64,000 nucleotides of DNA from JBDHAC01 sp039588215 (GCA_039588215.1 JBDHAD010000005.1:1-64000), one strand, 5' to 3'; positions 8,907 to 18,111 are shown, numbered from the stretch's first letter. Translations and numbers: made by a program. Notes: a model not told the origin generated them from the sequence alone.

Positions 8907-11582
8907 ATGGCGTTCCACATCCTCCGCGCACCCCGGATCGGACCGCGCCGGATAGGCGTGGTCGTGTCCGCGCTCCTCTTGTGCTCTGCGGCGACGGCGG
9001 CCGCGCAGATCGTCAAATCGCCGCCACCGCCGGGCGCCACCACGCACACGGTCGTGCCGGGCGAGCGCTATCGGTCGAGCGCGTTCGGTCGCTGGCTATA
9101 TGGCGACGACTACCGCGAGGTGTGGATCACCCCGATCGAAGTGCCGGTCCTCGATCTCGATGCCGTCGGCGGCGGCCTCACACCGATCGATACGGGTGGG
9201 TTCGGCCAGTCGGTCACGCTGGAGTTCGTGGGGGCCGACGGGCTGGAATACGCCGTCCGCTCGATGGACAAAGACCCGACGAAGCGGCTGCTCCCCGAGC
9301 TCAAGGGCACCTTCGTCGAGAAGATCATCCAGGATCAGATCAGCGCGCTGCTGCCTACGGCGGGGCTGATCGTGGATCCGTTGCTTGAGGCGACCGGGGT
9401 CCTCCACCCCCTGCACCAGCTCGTCCTGGTCCCGGACGATCCGCGGCTGGGAGAATACCGCGAGGAGTTCGCCGGCCTGATCGGGATGCTGACCGAACGT
9501 CCGGAGGAAGGCCCGGACAACACCCCCGGTTGGAGCGGATTCCGCCGGATCAGCGGAACGGACAACTTCCGCGACGCCATCGAAGAAGACCCCTGCGATC
9601 GTCCCGACGCGCGAGCGTATCTCAAGGCCCGGCTGATGGACATGGTCATCGGGGACCGCGATCGGCACGCGGGGCAGTGGAGGTGGGCGGAGGAGCAGCG
9701 GAGCGATTGCCGGGTCTGGATTCCGATCCCCGAGGACCGCGATCAGGCGTTCGTCGACTACGACGGCTTCGTCATGTGGATGTACCGTAGGACGCGTCCG
9801 CAGCAGACGAAGTACGAGGCCGACTACCCCCATATCGGTGGGCTCACGTTCAACGGGTGGGAGCTGGATCGCGAGGTCCTCGTGGAGCTGGAGTGGCCGG
9901 TCTGGGACTCGGTCGCGTTCGAGATCCGGCGTGACCTGACCGACCCCGTGATCGAGGATGCGGTCCGCCGTCTCCCGGAGGAGCACTTCACCCTCGTGGG
10001 AGAACGCCTCCAGACCGCGCTCAAGCAACGGCGCGACGAGTTGGCCGGGGCGGCGCGAGAGTTCTATGAGATCATCACTCGATGGGCCGACATCTACGCG
10101 ACGGACGAGGACGAGTACGCCGAGCTCGAGCACTTGCCGACCGGTGAACTGAAGGTCCGTATCGGTCTGCTGGGGGAGGACGACGCCACACGCGCACCGC
10201 CCTATTTCCGACGAACCTTCGACCCCGAGGTGACCCGGCAAGTACGCCTTTACCTGCGGGGTGGCGACGACCGGGCCGAGATCCTCGGCGACGGGGATCG
10301 GATCACGGTGCGCATCATTGGAGGCGGGGGCGACGACCACTTCGTGAACGATTCGCGCGCCCCGGCCGGGAAGGTCCACTTCCACGACGACCGCGGCGAC
10401 AACGTGTTCGACACCGGCCGTGGCGCCCGCGTGGATGAGCGCCCGTTCGAACGCCCGCCCTCTAAGGACCTGGCGCACCGGTACGCGCTGGATTGGGGCG
10501 GAAACGTGGTCGGGTTTCCGATCTTGGGCTACAGCCCGGACCTCGGCTTGTGGTTCGGGTTGCGCAGAGGGGTGGAGCGCTACGGCTTCCGAAAGGTGCC
10601 GTTCAAGACGTACCACCTGTTCAGCGCGGGGATCGCCACGGTCGGACCCGAAGTGCTCCTCGGGTACGACGGCCGCTTTCGCGAAATGTGGTCCGGGGTC
10701 GATGGCCTGATCCACGTCGAATACACCGGGATCAATAAACTCCGCTTCTACGGGTTCGGGAACGAGACCCCGGCCACGGAATCCAGCTCCTTCTTCAAGG
10801 TCCAGCACCGCGAGCTCGAGATCAGCCTCGGTGTGGAGTGGCACGCGGGTGAGGACCGGGGGGGCGATCCGGCGGCCGGCACGGACCCGCTGCGACCGAC
10901 CTTCAAGATCGGCTTCGGCCCGGTCCTCAAGCACTCGAGCGCCCCGACTGACGACAACGCCGATCGATTCATTGGAGGCCTGGACCCGGCCCCGTACGGG
11001 CTTGGCTCGTTCGGGGAGGTGGGCGCCCAGGCCTGGTTTGCGATCGATACGCGCGACAACACCGGTTACGCGAAGCGAGGAGTTCTCTTGCAGGGAGGCG
11101 GTGCCATCTATCCTGAGATCTGGGATGTCGAGTCCACCTTCGGCGAGGTACATGGTTCCGCTTCGGCGTACTTGACCGCCCCGATCCCCGCTGAGCCGAC
11201 CCTCGCGCTACGCGTCGGTGGGCAGAAGGTGTTCGGGACCGTCCCGTTCCACGAGGCCGCGTACCTGGGCGGCCGGCGGTCGCTGCGTGGCTTCAGGACC
11301 AGCCGTTTCGCGGGCGACGCCTCGCTGTACGGGAACGCCGAGCTTCGATTCGGGCTCGTCAGCTTCAACATGCTCGTTCCGACCCAGCTGGGGCTGTTCG
11401 GCGCGGCGGATGCGGGTCGTGTGTTCTTCGATGGCGATCCCGACGACGCCGACACGTGGCACACGGCCTTCGGAGGGGGCCTGTGGCTGGCCTTCATGAA
11501 CCGGCTTCAGTCGTTGAGCGTGGGGATCATGGAGGGGGACGACCTGACAGGGCTCTACATCAGCGCCGGGATGGCTTTCTAG
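8907..11582 (+). CDS. Omp85/BamA-type outer-membrane barrel with N-terminal kinase-like domain
   Basis: The second of two close ATGs (8907) is chosen because GGGAG lies 6 bases upstream; 8901 abuts that site. The 891-residue protein has a Sec signal (core VVVSALLLCSAATAAAQ). Residues about 90-290 contain VRSMDKDP (Lys near 122), a conserved helix with DQISALLP, then IGDRDRHAGQW (Asp252, His254) and PEDRDQAF (Asp277, Asp279). The spacing resembles the catalytic DRH loop and metal-binding D-x-G-like motif of HipA/Fam20-type kinases. Residues about 520-891 are an Omp85 C-terminal barrel with the LRGF motif (LGGRRSLRGFRTSRF) and a terminal Phe. Proteins with this arrangement occur in secretome-rich bacteria; I know of no defined function. 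Kinase homology is inference from motifs, the barrel call is firm. Confidence 0.8.
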   Translation: MAFHILRAPRIGPRRIGVVVSALLLCSAATAAAQIVKSPPPPGATTHTVVPGERYRSSAFGRWLYGDDYREVWITPIEVPVLDLDAVGGGLTPIDTGGFGQSVTLEFVGADGLEYAVRSMDKDPTKRLLPELKGTFVEKIIQDQISALLPTAGLIVDPLLEATGVLHPLHQLVLVPDDPRLGEYREEFAGLIGMLTERPEEGPDNTPGWSGFRRISGTDNFRDAIEEDPCDRPDARAYLKARLMDMVIGDRDRHAGQWRWAEEQRSDCRVWIPIPEDRDQAFVDYDGFVMWMYRRTRPQQTKYEADYPHIGGLTFNGWELDREVLVELEWPVWDSVAFEIRRDLTDPVIEDAVRRLPEEHFTLVGERLQTALKQRRDELAGAAREFYEIITRWADIYATDEDEYAELEHLPTGELKVRIGLLGEDDATRAPPYFRRTFDPEVTRQVRLYLRGGDDRAEILGDGDRITVRIIGGGGDDHFVNDSRAPAGKVHFHDDRGDNVFDTGRGARVDERPFERPPSKDLAHRYALDWGGNVVGFPILGYSPDLGLWFGLRRGVERYGFRKVPFKTYHLFSAGIATVGPEVLLGYDGRFREMWSGVDGLIHVEYTGINKLRFYGFGNETPATESSSFFKVQHRELEISLGVEWHAGEDRGGDPAAGTDPLRPTFKIGFGPVLKHSSAPTDDNADRFIGGLDPAPYGLGSFGEVGAQAWFAIDTRDNTGYAKRGVLLQGGGAIYPEIWDVESTFGEVHGSASAYLTAPIPAEPTLALRVGGQKVFGTVPFHEAAYLGGRRSLRGFRTSRFAGDASLYGNAELRFGLVSFNMLVPTQLGLFGAADAGRVFFDGDPDDADTWHTAFGGGLWLAFMNRLQSLSVGIMEGDDLTGLYISAGMAF

Positions 11583-12559
11583 GCGCCGTCTTCTGCGGTC
11601 TGCGTGGAGCTGCTAGTCATATCTGTTGGGCCGATATCGGGATCGGGTGGGTCGCCGTTCCGCCTGTCCTCCCGCCCGTCGGGCGGGCGTCGCTCGTAAA
11701 GGCTCAGCCGAGCTCGCCCGCCGCCACCTTCGTCCGCAATGAGCAACGAACCCTGTGGAGTGAACGTGATCCCCTCGGCTTGACGGTGCGCCCCGTCCGC
11801 GAACGCTTTCACCGACTGGACCTCACCCGCTTGATCGACCACCGCGATGGCCTCCTCTCGGGCGGCCACGATAAAGTAGTGCCCTGTCTCGGGGTGTCGC
11901 TCGATGCCGGAAGGGGAGAATCGATTCCCGGGTATGCCCTCCGTGAGCGCCGCTCGGGAGATCCGGATCACCGAGTCGCTCGCCATGGCGCGCTCGTCCA
12001 CGGACCACCGGTAGATGTTCACGGATTCCCCGAGCTCCGGATCCCGCGCCGTCTTGCACAGGAGGAGCAGGGTCCGATCCGCCGGCTCGTAGGCCAGACC
12101 CTCGACCTCACACCGCCGCCCCACGCCCGTGCCGTAGGTGTTGAACAGCATTCGCTCGCCGTCCTCGCCCTCGGGGCTCTCGTACAGGCGACCGTCGCTC
12201 GAAACCAGGTAGAAGTGGTCCTCGACCACCGCGATGCCCTCGAAGTCATCCACCGCGGTGACGTCGCCGAGGGCAAACGCCTTCACGAGCCGGCCTTCGA
12301 GAGGGTCGACTTCGTAGATCACGCCTCGCTCATCGTCGTGGGCGAACAGCCGGCCATCGCCCGAAGCGGCCAGACCGGAGATCTCGCGTAATCGGCCCGG
12401 GAGCCTCCACTGTGACTGCGGTCCGCCGGCCAGCGTGTAGTCGGACAACGTGGCCGGGTTCTCCTGCGCCTCGATGGCGGGATTGGAGCGGCACGCCAGG
12501 AGGGCGCCCGCGAACAGGGCGACGCGAAGGGGGGAGGGAATCTCGCGGCGGCGCGGCAC
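11579..12559 (-). CDS. Beta-propeller lipoprotein (SdiA-regulated-like)
   Basis: A GTG at 12559 overlaps the stop of the upstream gene (TAGTG) and is in frame; it gives 326 residues beginning with a compact lipoprotein signal (LFAGALLAC). Longer in-frame starts would bury the signal inside the upstream gene and are rejected. The body has repeated propeller-like blades (ISGLAASGDGRLFAHDDE, DDFEGIAVVEDHFYLVSSDG, VEGLAYEPADRTLLLLC, AEGITFTPQGSLLIADE), matching the SdiA-regulated/phytase-like six-bladed class. The C-terminal 35 residues are a hydrophilic Asp/Pro/Arg-rich tail. Translational coupling suggests a joint role with the DUF4956 membrane protein. The substrate is unknown. Its stop and that of the convergent barrel gene share one CTAG. 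Confidence 0.8.
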   Translation of the reverse strand: MPRRREIPSPLRVALFAGALLACRSNPAIEAQENPATLSDYTLAGGPQSQWRLPGRLREISGLAASGDGRLFAHDDERGVIYEVDPLEGRLVKAFALGDVTAVDDFEGIAVVEDHFYLVSSDGRLYESPEGEDGERMLFNTYGTGVGRRCEVEGLAYEPADRTLLLLCKTARDPELGESVNIYRWSVDERAMASDSVIRISRAALTEGIPGNRFSPSGIERHPETGHYFIVAAREEAIAVVDQAGEVQSVKAFADGAHRQAEGITFTPQGSLLIADEGGGGRARLSLYERRPPDGREDRRNGDPPDPDIGPTDMTSSSTQTAEDGA

Positions 12560-13617
12560 TATTTTTCGAGCTTCAGGTTGCGAAACTCGGCCGCGACAAT
12601 GCATTGGCCCACCCGTTGGCGAAGCGTCGCGATCAGGTCCTGCCCGGAGGCGTTCTTCGGCAGTCCGATGAGAAACTCGAGCGTCCATTCACCTTCCGGT
12701 GTGTCCGAGCTCTCGGCGAGCTGGTACTGCTTGGTGCCTTCCTCGAGCACTTCCTCGATCGCCTCGATGCACTCCTCGGTGTTGGGGGCGAGAACGACCA
12801 GTAGCCCGTTGTACTTCTTCGCGACCTTGCCGCCGCCGGCGATCTGCTCGCGCAGGCGCTGTCTGCGCTGGACGATCTCGGTGAGGCTGTCAGGCGTGAG
12901 GGCCGCGAGCGCGTTGGGGTCGCCGATCGTGAGGTTCCCCGATCCGGCCCCCGGCGTGCGTCCCGCGCCCGCCAGCACATCACCCAGGCGCATCTTCGGC
13001 GCACGGCCGAGCTGGTCGGCGTAGATGTTTCCGATCTGGAACTTCCACATGAACAGGACGAGGTAGTTGAACAGCACCGTGGCGACCGCGGCGATGCCCA
13101 GCGCCTGGACCCCGGCAGCCAGCGCGGTTCCGATCGCCAGGAAGATGTACACCGCATCCTTCGTGTCCTTGAGGGTGTTCCGGAAGCGGACCGCCGCGAC
13201 GATCCCGGCGAGGCTGAAGGCAAGCGCCACGCTGTCCTGGACGACGATCACGAGCGCTGTGACCGCGATCGGGAGGATAATGACCGTGTGGACGACAGAC
13301 TCGTCGTAGCCCTGCTGCTGGCGGGTGATCATGTACACCCACACGACGGGGGCAAGCAGCACCATGCTCCCGACCATCGCCAGGGTCGCGAACAGGAGTG
13401 ATTCGACCGGCCCGCGCATCGAGCCTTCGCTCACGCCGACCGGATCGCCACCCCCCAGGAAGCCCCGCTGTGCCAGGTCGCTCAGACGCTCACCCGAGAA
13501 CGAATCGAGTACCACCGGGAAGAGGAGTGCGACGCCGTACAACAGTGCCGCGGCGATCATGTAGTAGCCGGTGAGGCGCAGGAAGGGAGAGCCCAGGAAA
13601 CCGGGGCGGCGGCTCAT
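12559..13617 (-). CDS. DUF4956 membrane protein
   Basis: The ATG at 13617 has GGAG about 10 bases upstream. The 352-residue product has an N-terminal membrane helix (YYMIAAALLYGVALLF), further helices (LFATLAMVGSMVLLAPVVWVYM, VVHTVIILPIAVTALVIVV) and the DUF4956 signature (LAGIVAAVRFRNTLKDTKDA) followed by two more helices. A cytoplasmic domain of about 150 residues follows, with an ACT/ferredoxin-like look (LLVVLAPNTEECIEAIEEVLEE). DUF4956 proteins often neighbour polyphosphate or CotH-type genes; their role is unknown. It is the first gene of a two-gene unit with the propeller lipoprotein. Confidence 0.88.
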   Translation of the reverse strand: MSRRPGFLGSPFLRLTGYYMIAAALLYGVALLFPVVLDSFSGERLSDLAQRGFLGGGDPVGVSEGSMRGPVESLLFATLAMVGSMVLLAPVVWVYMITRQQQGYDESVVHTVIILPIAVTALVIVVQDSVALAFSLAGIVAAVRFRNTLKDTKDAVYIFLAIGTALAAGVQALGIAAVATVLFNYLVLFMWKFQIGNIYADQLGRAPKMRLGDVLAGAGRTPGAGSGNLTIGDPNALAALTPDSLTEIVQRRQRLREQIAGGGKVAKKYNGLLVVLAPNTEECIEAIEEVLEEGTKQYQLAESSDTPEGEWTLEFLIGLPKNASGQDLIATLRQRVGQCIVAAEFRNLKLEK

Positions 13618-13779
13618 TCGAATCGGACTCCATGCAGGTGTTTGCGCGGCTTGCGGCCCGCAAAGACAACGCGCCACGAACGGTGTCGGTTCGCCGAACG
13701 GTTGCAGAGACGCCCGGGGATGTCAATATAGCGGGGCCCTGCCTGCCGCCCCGCTGCCCAAAACCGGAGGGTCTCGAAA

Positions 13780-15609
13780 ATGACGCCGACACCGTCTCCA
13801 GCCACCGATTTCGAGCGAGATCTGCTCGAGCGAGTCGATTTCGACCACGGGTGGGGGCTGATTGAGCGCTTCACGACCCTGGTGCGCGAATCCGGCGCGT
13901 CGGAGGAGCACGAGGCCGCGGAGTACATCTCAGCGCAGCTTACCGCGCTGGGGATCGAGCATGAGGTGCACGAGCCGGTCCTCTACCTGTCACTGCCGCG
14001 TGAGTCCTGGGTCGGGGTGGACGGTGACCGGATCCGTGCGAAACCTCCCTCGTTTTCGACTTCCACGCCGGCACAGGGCTTGTCAGGGACGGCCATCTAC
14101 GTGCCCGCTGAGCGAATGCGCGGCACGGGCGACCTGTTCGAGAGTCGCCAGGGGCCGGAGCTGCCCGACGTGGCGGGCAAGATCATCGTCACCGAGGGAT
14201 ACGCGATGCCGCTGACGGTCCAGCGCTTCGAGGCCGCGGGCGCGATCGGACAAATCTACATCAACCCGGGGGAGAACATTCACTGGGGGATCTGCACGCC
14301 GATATGGGGAACTCCGACCGCCGAGAACTTGGGCGCGAAACCGAAGACCCCGGTCGTCGCGATCAGCAGCCCGGACGGCGAGCGGCTTCGAGCCATGCTC
14401 TCCGGGCCCAGGGATACACCGACGAATACCCATGTCGCGCTGACGCTGCATGCCCAGCTCGAGGAGGGCTGGTATCCCTGCAAGCTTCCCGTCGCCACGA
14501 TTCTCGGCGTTTCGGACGACTTCCTGCTCGCACACGGGCATTACGACTCCTGGGACGTCGGGATCGGGGACAACGCGGTGGGCGATGCGACCCTGCTCGA
14601 GCTCGCGCGGGTGTTCCACGAGGGCAGGGAAGGGCTACGTCGCACGCTCAAGGTGGCCTGGTGGCCAGCGCACTCGACGGGTCGTTATGGGGGATCGACG
14701 TGGTTCGCAGACGCATTCGCCCTCGAGCTCCGAAAGCGGTGCGTCGCCGCGGTGAACATCGATTCGCCCGGGTGCTGGCACGCCACCGCATACGAGGAAG
14801 TGATGTGGATGGCCGAAGCCGAGGCCCTTTGCCGCGACGCGATCCGCGACGCCACCGGGGCGGAGGCGATCGGCCAGCGGCCGCTACGCGCGGGGGACTA
14901 TTCCTTCAACCAGATCGGGCTCACCTCGTTCTTCATGTTGCTCTCGAACATCCCCGCCGAGGAGCGCGAGACGCTTGGCTTCTACCCTACCGGCGGGTGC
15001 GGGGGCAACATCGCCTGGCACACGGAAGACGACGTTTTCCATGTAGCCGAGCGCGCGAACCTGGAGCGCGATCTCGCCGTGTACGTGACGGCGCTCACGC
15101 GCGTCCTGAACGCGGAGATCCTCCCGTTCGACTTCCGCGGCACCGTGGAGGAGTTGGGTGAGGCCCTGAGTCGGTACGCGGTGGCGGCCGGCGAGTGGCT
15201 GGACCTGTCGCCCGCCCTCGAGGAGCTGGCGGGGCTGCGTCGGGAGCTGGACTGGCTGTACGACGAAGATGTCCCCATCAGCGGGAACGGAGGGCCTCCG
15301 ATGGGCGAAACGGGGGTCGCCGTAGGGACTTCCGAGTCGCTCAGCGCAGAAAGCTTCAACGCGATCCTGATGGAGCTTGCGCGGATCCTGGTGCCGCTCG
15401 TTTACGCGGAAGGCGAGCGGTTCGACCACGACCCGGCGCTGCCACGCGCCGTGATCCCGAAGCTCGCCGGGGTGAGACGGCTCGCCGCCGTGGCGGAGGT
15501 GGATCCGGACCACCTTCCGTTTCTTCAGACGGGGCTTCGCCGGCGGGTGAATCAGGTCGCGAACCGGTTGTACGAGGCCGCGCAGGTGGTTGGCCGGGCG
15601 CGCTGGTAG
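13780..15609 (+). CDS. M28 family peptidase-like protein with PA-type insert, altered catalytic Glu
   Basis: The 609-residue protein has no signal peptide and is probably cytoplasmic. A protease-associated-like insert covers residues about 90-230 (VAGKIIVTEGYAMPL). The M28 core follows: HGHYDSWDVGIGDNAVG supplies His254, Asp256 and Asp264; NIDSPG supplies a later Asp; IAWHTEDD supplies the final His. The canonical Glu-Glu pair (general base plus zinc ligand, AEEFGLLGS in glutamate carboxypeptidase relatives) is replaced by His298-Ser299 in WWPAHSTGRYGGSTW. From memory, similar sequences exist as a coherent subfamily, so this is likely an altered active site and not a random mutation. It may cleave a peptide or amide bond with a different mechanism, or be a binding protein. 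GGAG lies about 15 bases upstream of the start. Confidence 0.85.
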   Translation: MTPTPSPATDFERDLLERVDFDHGWGLIERFTTLVRESGASEEHEAAEYISAQLTALGIEHEVHEPVLYLSLPRESWVGVDGDRIRAKPPSFSTSTPAQGLSGTAIYVPAERMRGTGDLFESRQGPELPDVAGKIIVTEGYAMPLTVQRFEAAGAIGQIYINPGENIHWGICTPIWGTPTAENLGAKPKTPVVAISSPDGERLRAMLSGPRDTPTNTHVALTLHAQLEEGWYPCKLPVATILGVSDDFLLAHGHYDSWDVGIGDNAVGDATLLELARVFHEGREGLRRTLKVAWWPAHSTGRYGGSTWFADAFALELRKRCVAAVNIDSPGCWHATAYEEVMWMAEAEALCRDAIRDATGAEAIGQRPLRAGDYSFNQIGLTSFFMLLSNIPAEERETLGFYPTGGCGGNIAWHTEDDVFHVAERANLERDLAVYVTALTRVLNAEILPFDFRGTVEELGEALSRYAVAAGEWLDLSPALEELAGLRRELDWLYDEDVPISGNGGPPMGETGVAVGTSESLSAESFNAILMELARILVPLVYAEGERFDHDPALPRAVIPKLAGVRRLAAVAEVDPDHLPFLQTGLRRRVNQVANRLYEAAQVVGRARW

Positions 15610-15617
15610 AGCGCCGG

Positions 15618-16334
15618 ATGTCGCTTGTCCCGCCCATTTTGGCCGGCGTGCTCCTCATCGCCGCCGGCGCTCACGCCCCGGTGTCTTCGCCCTCTCCAGC
15701 GGTGTCCCCCCCCTCTGCGGTGTCGCCCCCTCCTGCGGCATCGTCCGACACGGTGGTGATTCGTCTCGGTCCCGATGCCGCCGACATCACGCAGCGGGTT
15801 CCGGCGCTGGATGGGACCGTCGAAGCGCACGCGATACGCCTCGACGGCCAGTACCTGGAGCTCGTATACGCGGGCGTGGCCGGAGAGCCCGTATCCGATC
15901 CCGATCTCGGACTTCTGCCCGGCGCGTACCATCTCCAGGTCGCCGAAGACGCGCCGATCGACCTGCGGTATCGGGTCACCGGCCGACTCGACCGGATCCC
16001 GCTGTTCGTTCCGTCACCCGAGGCGCAGATGGCCGCCGGCCTCGTGACGCTGCGCGTCGAGCTGGCCCCCGATTCGGCCTCGAGTCTGGATCTCGGGACG
16101 AGCCTGCCGCGCTTCCAGCGGAACGCCGAGGGCGCCCTGGTCGCGAGTCTCTCGAGCGTCCCGACTTTCGTGAGGCTGGACGCGTCGGGCGGCCTGTCTT
16201 TCGCGCGGGCCGCGGACCTCGCGGCGGTCGCACTGCTCCTCCTCGCGGCCGTTTGGGCGTGGCGCACGGCCCGCCGTTCCGAAGCCCTGGGGGGCGCGGG
16301 GACGCGCCCTAGTCGGCCGGACGAAGTCGAATGA
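15618..16334 (+). CDS. Membrane-anchored periplasmic protein of unknown function
   Basis: The 238-residue protein starts with a signal peptide (MSLVPPILAGVLLIAAGAHA), continues with a Ser/Pro/Ala-rich low-complexity stretch, then a beta-rich domain (residues about 45-205) and a C-terminal membrane helix (LAAVALLLLAAVWAW) with a basic cytoplasmic tail. It starts 9 bases after the M28 gene and overlaps the next gene by ATGA. No family is recognised. The topology (large periplasmic domain, one C-terminal anchor) and linkage to the symporter suggest an accessory or solute-sensing subunit; this is inference. Confidence 0.7.
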   Translation: MSLVPPILAGVLLIAAGAHAPVSSPSPAVSPPSAVSPPPAASSDTVVIRLGPDAADITQRVPALDGTVEAHAIRLDGQYLELVYAGVAGEPVSDPDLGLLPGAYHLQVAEDAPIDLRYRVTGRLDRIPLFVPSPEAQMAAGLVTLRVELAPDSASSLDLGTSLPRFQRNAEGALVASLSSVPTFVRLDASGGLSFARAADLAAVALLLLAAVWAWRTARRSEALGGAGTRPSRPDEVE

Positions 16335-16567
16335 CTACAGGCCTCCTGATCGTAATCGTGTCGCTATCGGCTCTCCTGGTGACCGGCTCGATCCTCGTCG
16401 CCGTGCGTCACTTCTGGAAGCTGGAGCAAGAGCTGGACGAAGGGATCGCGCGTCTGCTCGCCGAGCCCGAACCGGAATCCGACGCCGAACCGCCATCACC
16501 CCGGCCGGCATCATCCGAGCCGAACCGAACCTCGCAGGATAGCGAGAACGGCGGGGGAAGCGCCTGA
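16331..16567 (+). CDS. Small single-pass membrane protein
   Basis: The 78-residue product has one N-terminal membrane helix (LLIVIVSLSALLVTGSILVAV), a short charged helix (LEQELDEGIARLL) and a disordered acidic/Ser/Pro tail. Its ATG overlaps the upstream stop (ATGA) and its stop lies 3 bases before the symporter start. This tight packing supports a real gene translated with its neighbours, perhaps a small partner of the transporter. No homologous family is recognised. Confidence 0.7.
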   Translation: MTTGLLIVIVSLSALLVTGSILVAVRHFWKLEQELDEGIARLLAEPEPESDAEPPSPRPASSEPNRTSQDSENGGGSA

Positions 16568-16570
16568 CCC

Positions 16571-18019
16571 GTGGGTCCGATCTTCTACCTGGTCCTCGGG
16601 ATCTACCTCGTGATCATCATGTGGATCTCCGTGTGGAGCTATTTCCACACGGAGACCGAGGTCGATTTTCTCGCCGCCGGTCGCTCGATCGGCCCGATCG
16701 TCGGCGGCGCGGTGCTGGCCGCCACGCAGATCAGCGCCGGCACGTTCGTGGGCACGGCGGGGCGCCACTACCTGACCGGGGTCTCGTGGTGGTTCCCGTG
16801 GCTCGGGCTGTGGACCGGGTGGCTCGTCTCGGCATTCTTCGTCGCTCCGAAGCTGAGGCGGTTCGGGGCGCTCACGGTCCCCGACTACATATCGGTCCGC
16901 TACGGGAGCGACCGCGCCGGGGCTTTGGCGGGCGTGCTGATCGTGGTGGCCTACACGATCTATCTGGTGGCCCAGTTCCAGGCGGGCGGGGAGATCGCCG
17001 AGGTCGTATTCGGGATTCGCCCGATCACCGCGATGCTCCTCATCGTGGCGAGCACGGCCATCTACACCCTGCTGGGCGGCGTACGCTCGAGCTCGTACAT
17101 CGAGTTCCTACAGACGCTCATCATGGTGGGGGCGTTGCTGGTGGCTGTCCCGGTCCTCCTGGACCAGGTCGGCGGTCTGAACCACATGGACGCGATCCGC
17201 AGCTCGTTCCGGTTTCTGGAATCGCTCGACGACCGGCTGATCGGCTGGTACTTCCGCCCGCTGGAGCTGCTCGCCTTCGCGGTGGCCTTCGGGCTCTCGA
17301 TCGCGGCGGCGCCCTACGAGTTGACCCGCTTCTACTCGATGCGCGACGAGCGCACGGTGCGCCGCGCCATCTTCGTATCGATCGGGTTCCAGGTCGTGAT
17401 CAGCGTGTGCATCATGTCGATCGGTCTCCTCATGCGGGTGCTCTTCCCGAGCCTCCCTTCGCAGGATCAGGCGACCGCGGTCATGGCGTTCCAGGTGCTC
17501 CCACCGGTGGTCGGAGCGCTCCTGCTGGTGGCCATGTTGTCGGCGATCATGTCGACCGTCAATTCCGTGCTGCTCGTGACCGGCGCGGGCGTGGCGCACG
17601 ACCTGTACGGAAAGTTCTTCCGGCCCAATGCCAGCCAAAAGCACCTCGTGAACGTGAACCGGGTCGCGATCGTGGTGCTAGCCATCATCCCGGTCTTCTT
17701 CGCGCTCCAGAAGCTGGGAGACGTGCAGGGGATCGTGCTCGAGCAAGCCAAGTTCATCGCCTCGTTCTTCTTCGTCCCGGTCGTGATCGGCCTCAACTGG
17801 CGACGCGGGACGGCCAAGGGTGCCGTCACCGGCATGCTGGGCGGTTTTCTGGCCTGTCTGCTCTGGGAGCTGTTCGCGCAGGAGCGTCTCTTCCCCCGCT
17901 TCGGGGTCGATGCGGTCGAGGTGGGAGTGCTGACGAGCCTGGCCCTGTTCGTGGTCGTATCGCGGTTGACGAAGCCTTCCCCGACACAGCAGCTGGAGGT
18001 GTTCTTCGGGGAGGATTGA
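16571..18019 (+). CDS. Sodium:solute symporter (SSS family)
   Basis: A GTG start gives a 482-residue, about 13-helix membrane protein. Typical SSS features are present: DFLAAGRSIG in the first loop, GGAVLAATQISAGTF in TM2, ALTVPDYISVRYG, and TM8 with LLVAMLSAIMSTVNSVLLV, the usual sodium-site region. It should take up an organic solute (amino acid, sugar or carboxylate) with Na+. Which one cannot be told. It closes a compact three-gene set after two small membrane proteins and directly follows the M28-like peptidase, so amino acids or peptides released by peptidases are plausible substrates. Confidence 0.92.
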   Translation: MGPIFYLVLGIYLVIIMWISVWSYFHTETEVDFLAAGRSIGPIVGGAVLAATQISAGTFVGTAGRHYLTGVSWWFPWLGLWTGWLVSAFFVAPKLRRFGALTVPDYISVRYGSDRAGALAGVLIVVAYTIYLVAQFQAGGEIAEVVFGIRPITAMLLIVASTAIYTLLGGVRSSSYIEFLQTLIMVGALLVAVPVLLDQVGGLNHMDAIRSSFRFLESLDDRLIGWYFRPLELLAFAVAFGLSIAAAPYELTRFYSMRDERTVRRAIFVSIGFQVVISVCIMSIGLLMRVLFPSLPSQDQATAVMAFQVLPPVVGALLLVAMLSAIMSTVNSVLLVTGAGVAHDLYGKFFRPNASQKHLVNVNRVAIVVLAIIPVFFALQKLGDVQGIVLEQAKFIASFFFVPVVIGLNWRRGTAKGAVTGMLGGFLACLLWELFAQERLFPRFGVDAVEVGVLTSLALFVVVSRLTKPSPTQQLEVFFGED

Positions 18020-18111
18020 GGCGGTCAGGTCGCCGACAGGCAGGTGGCGCGCCCGCGCACCAGCGGACGCACCGAGCGCTGATCCCGAGTCGGGCCGACG
18101 TAACGTTCGGA

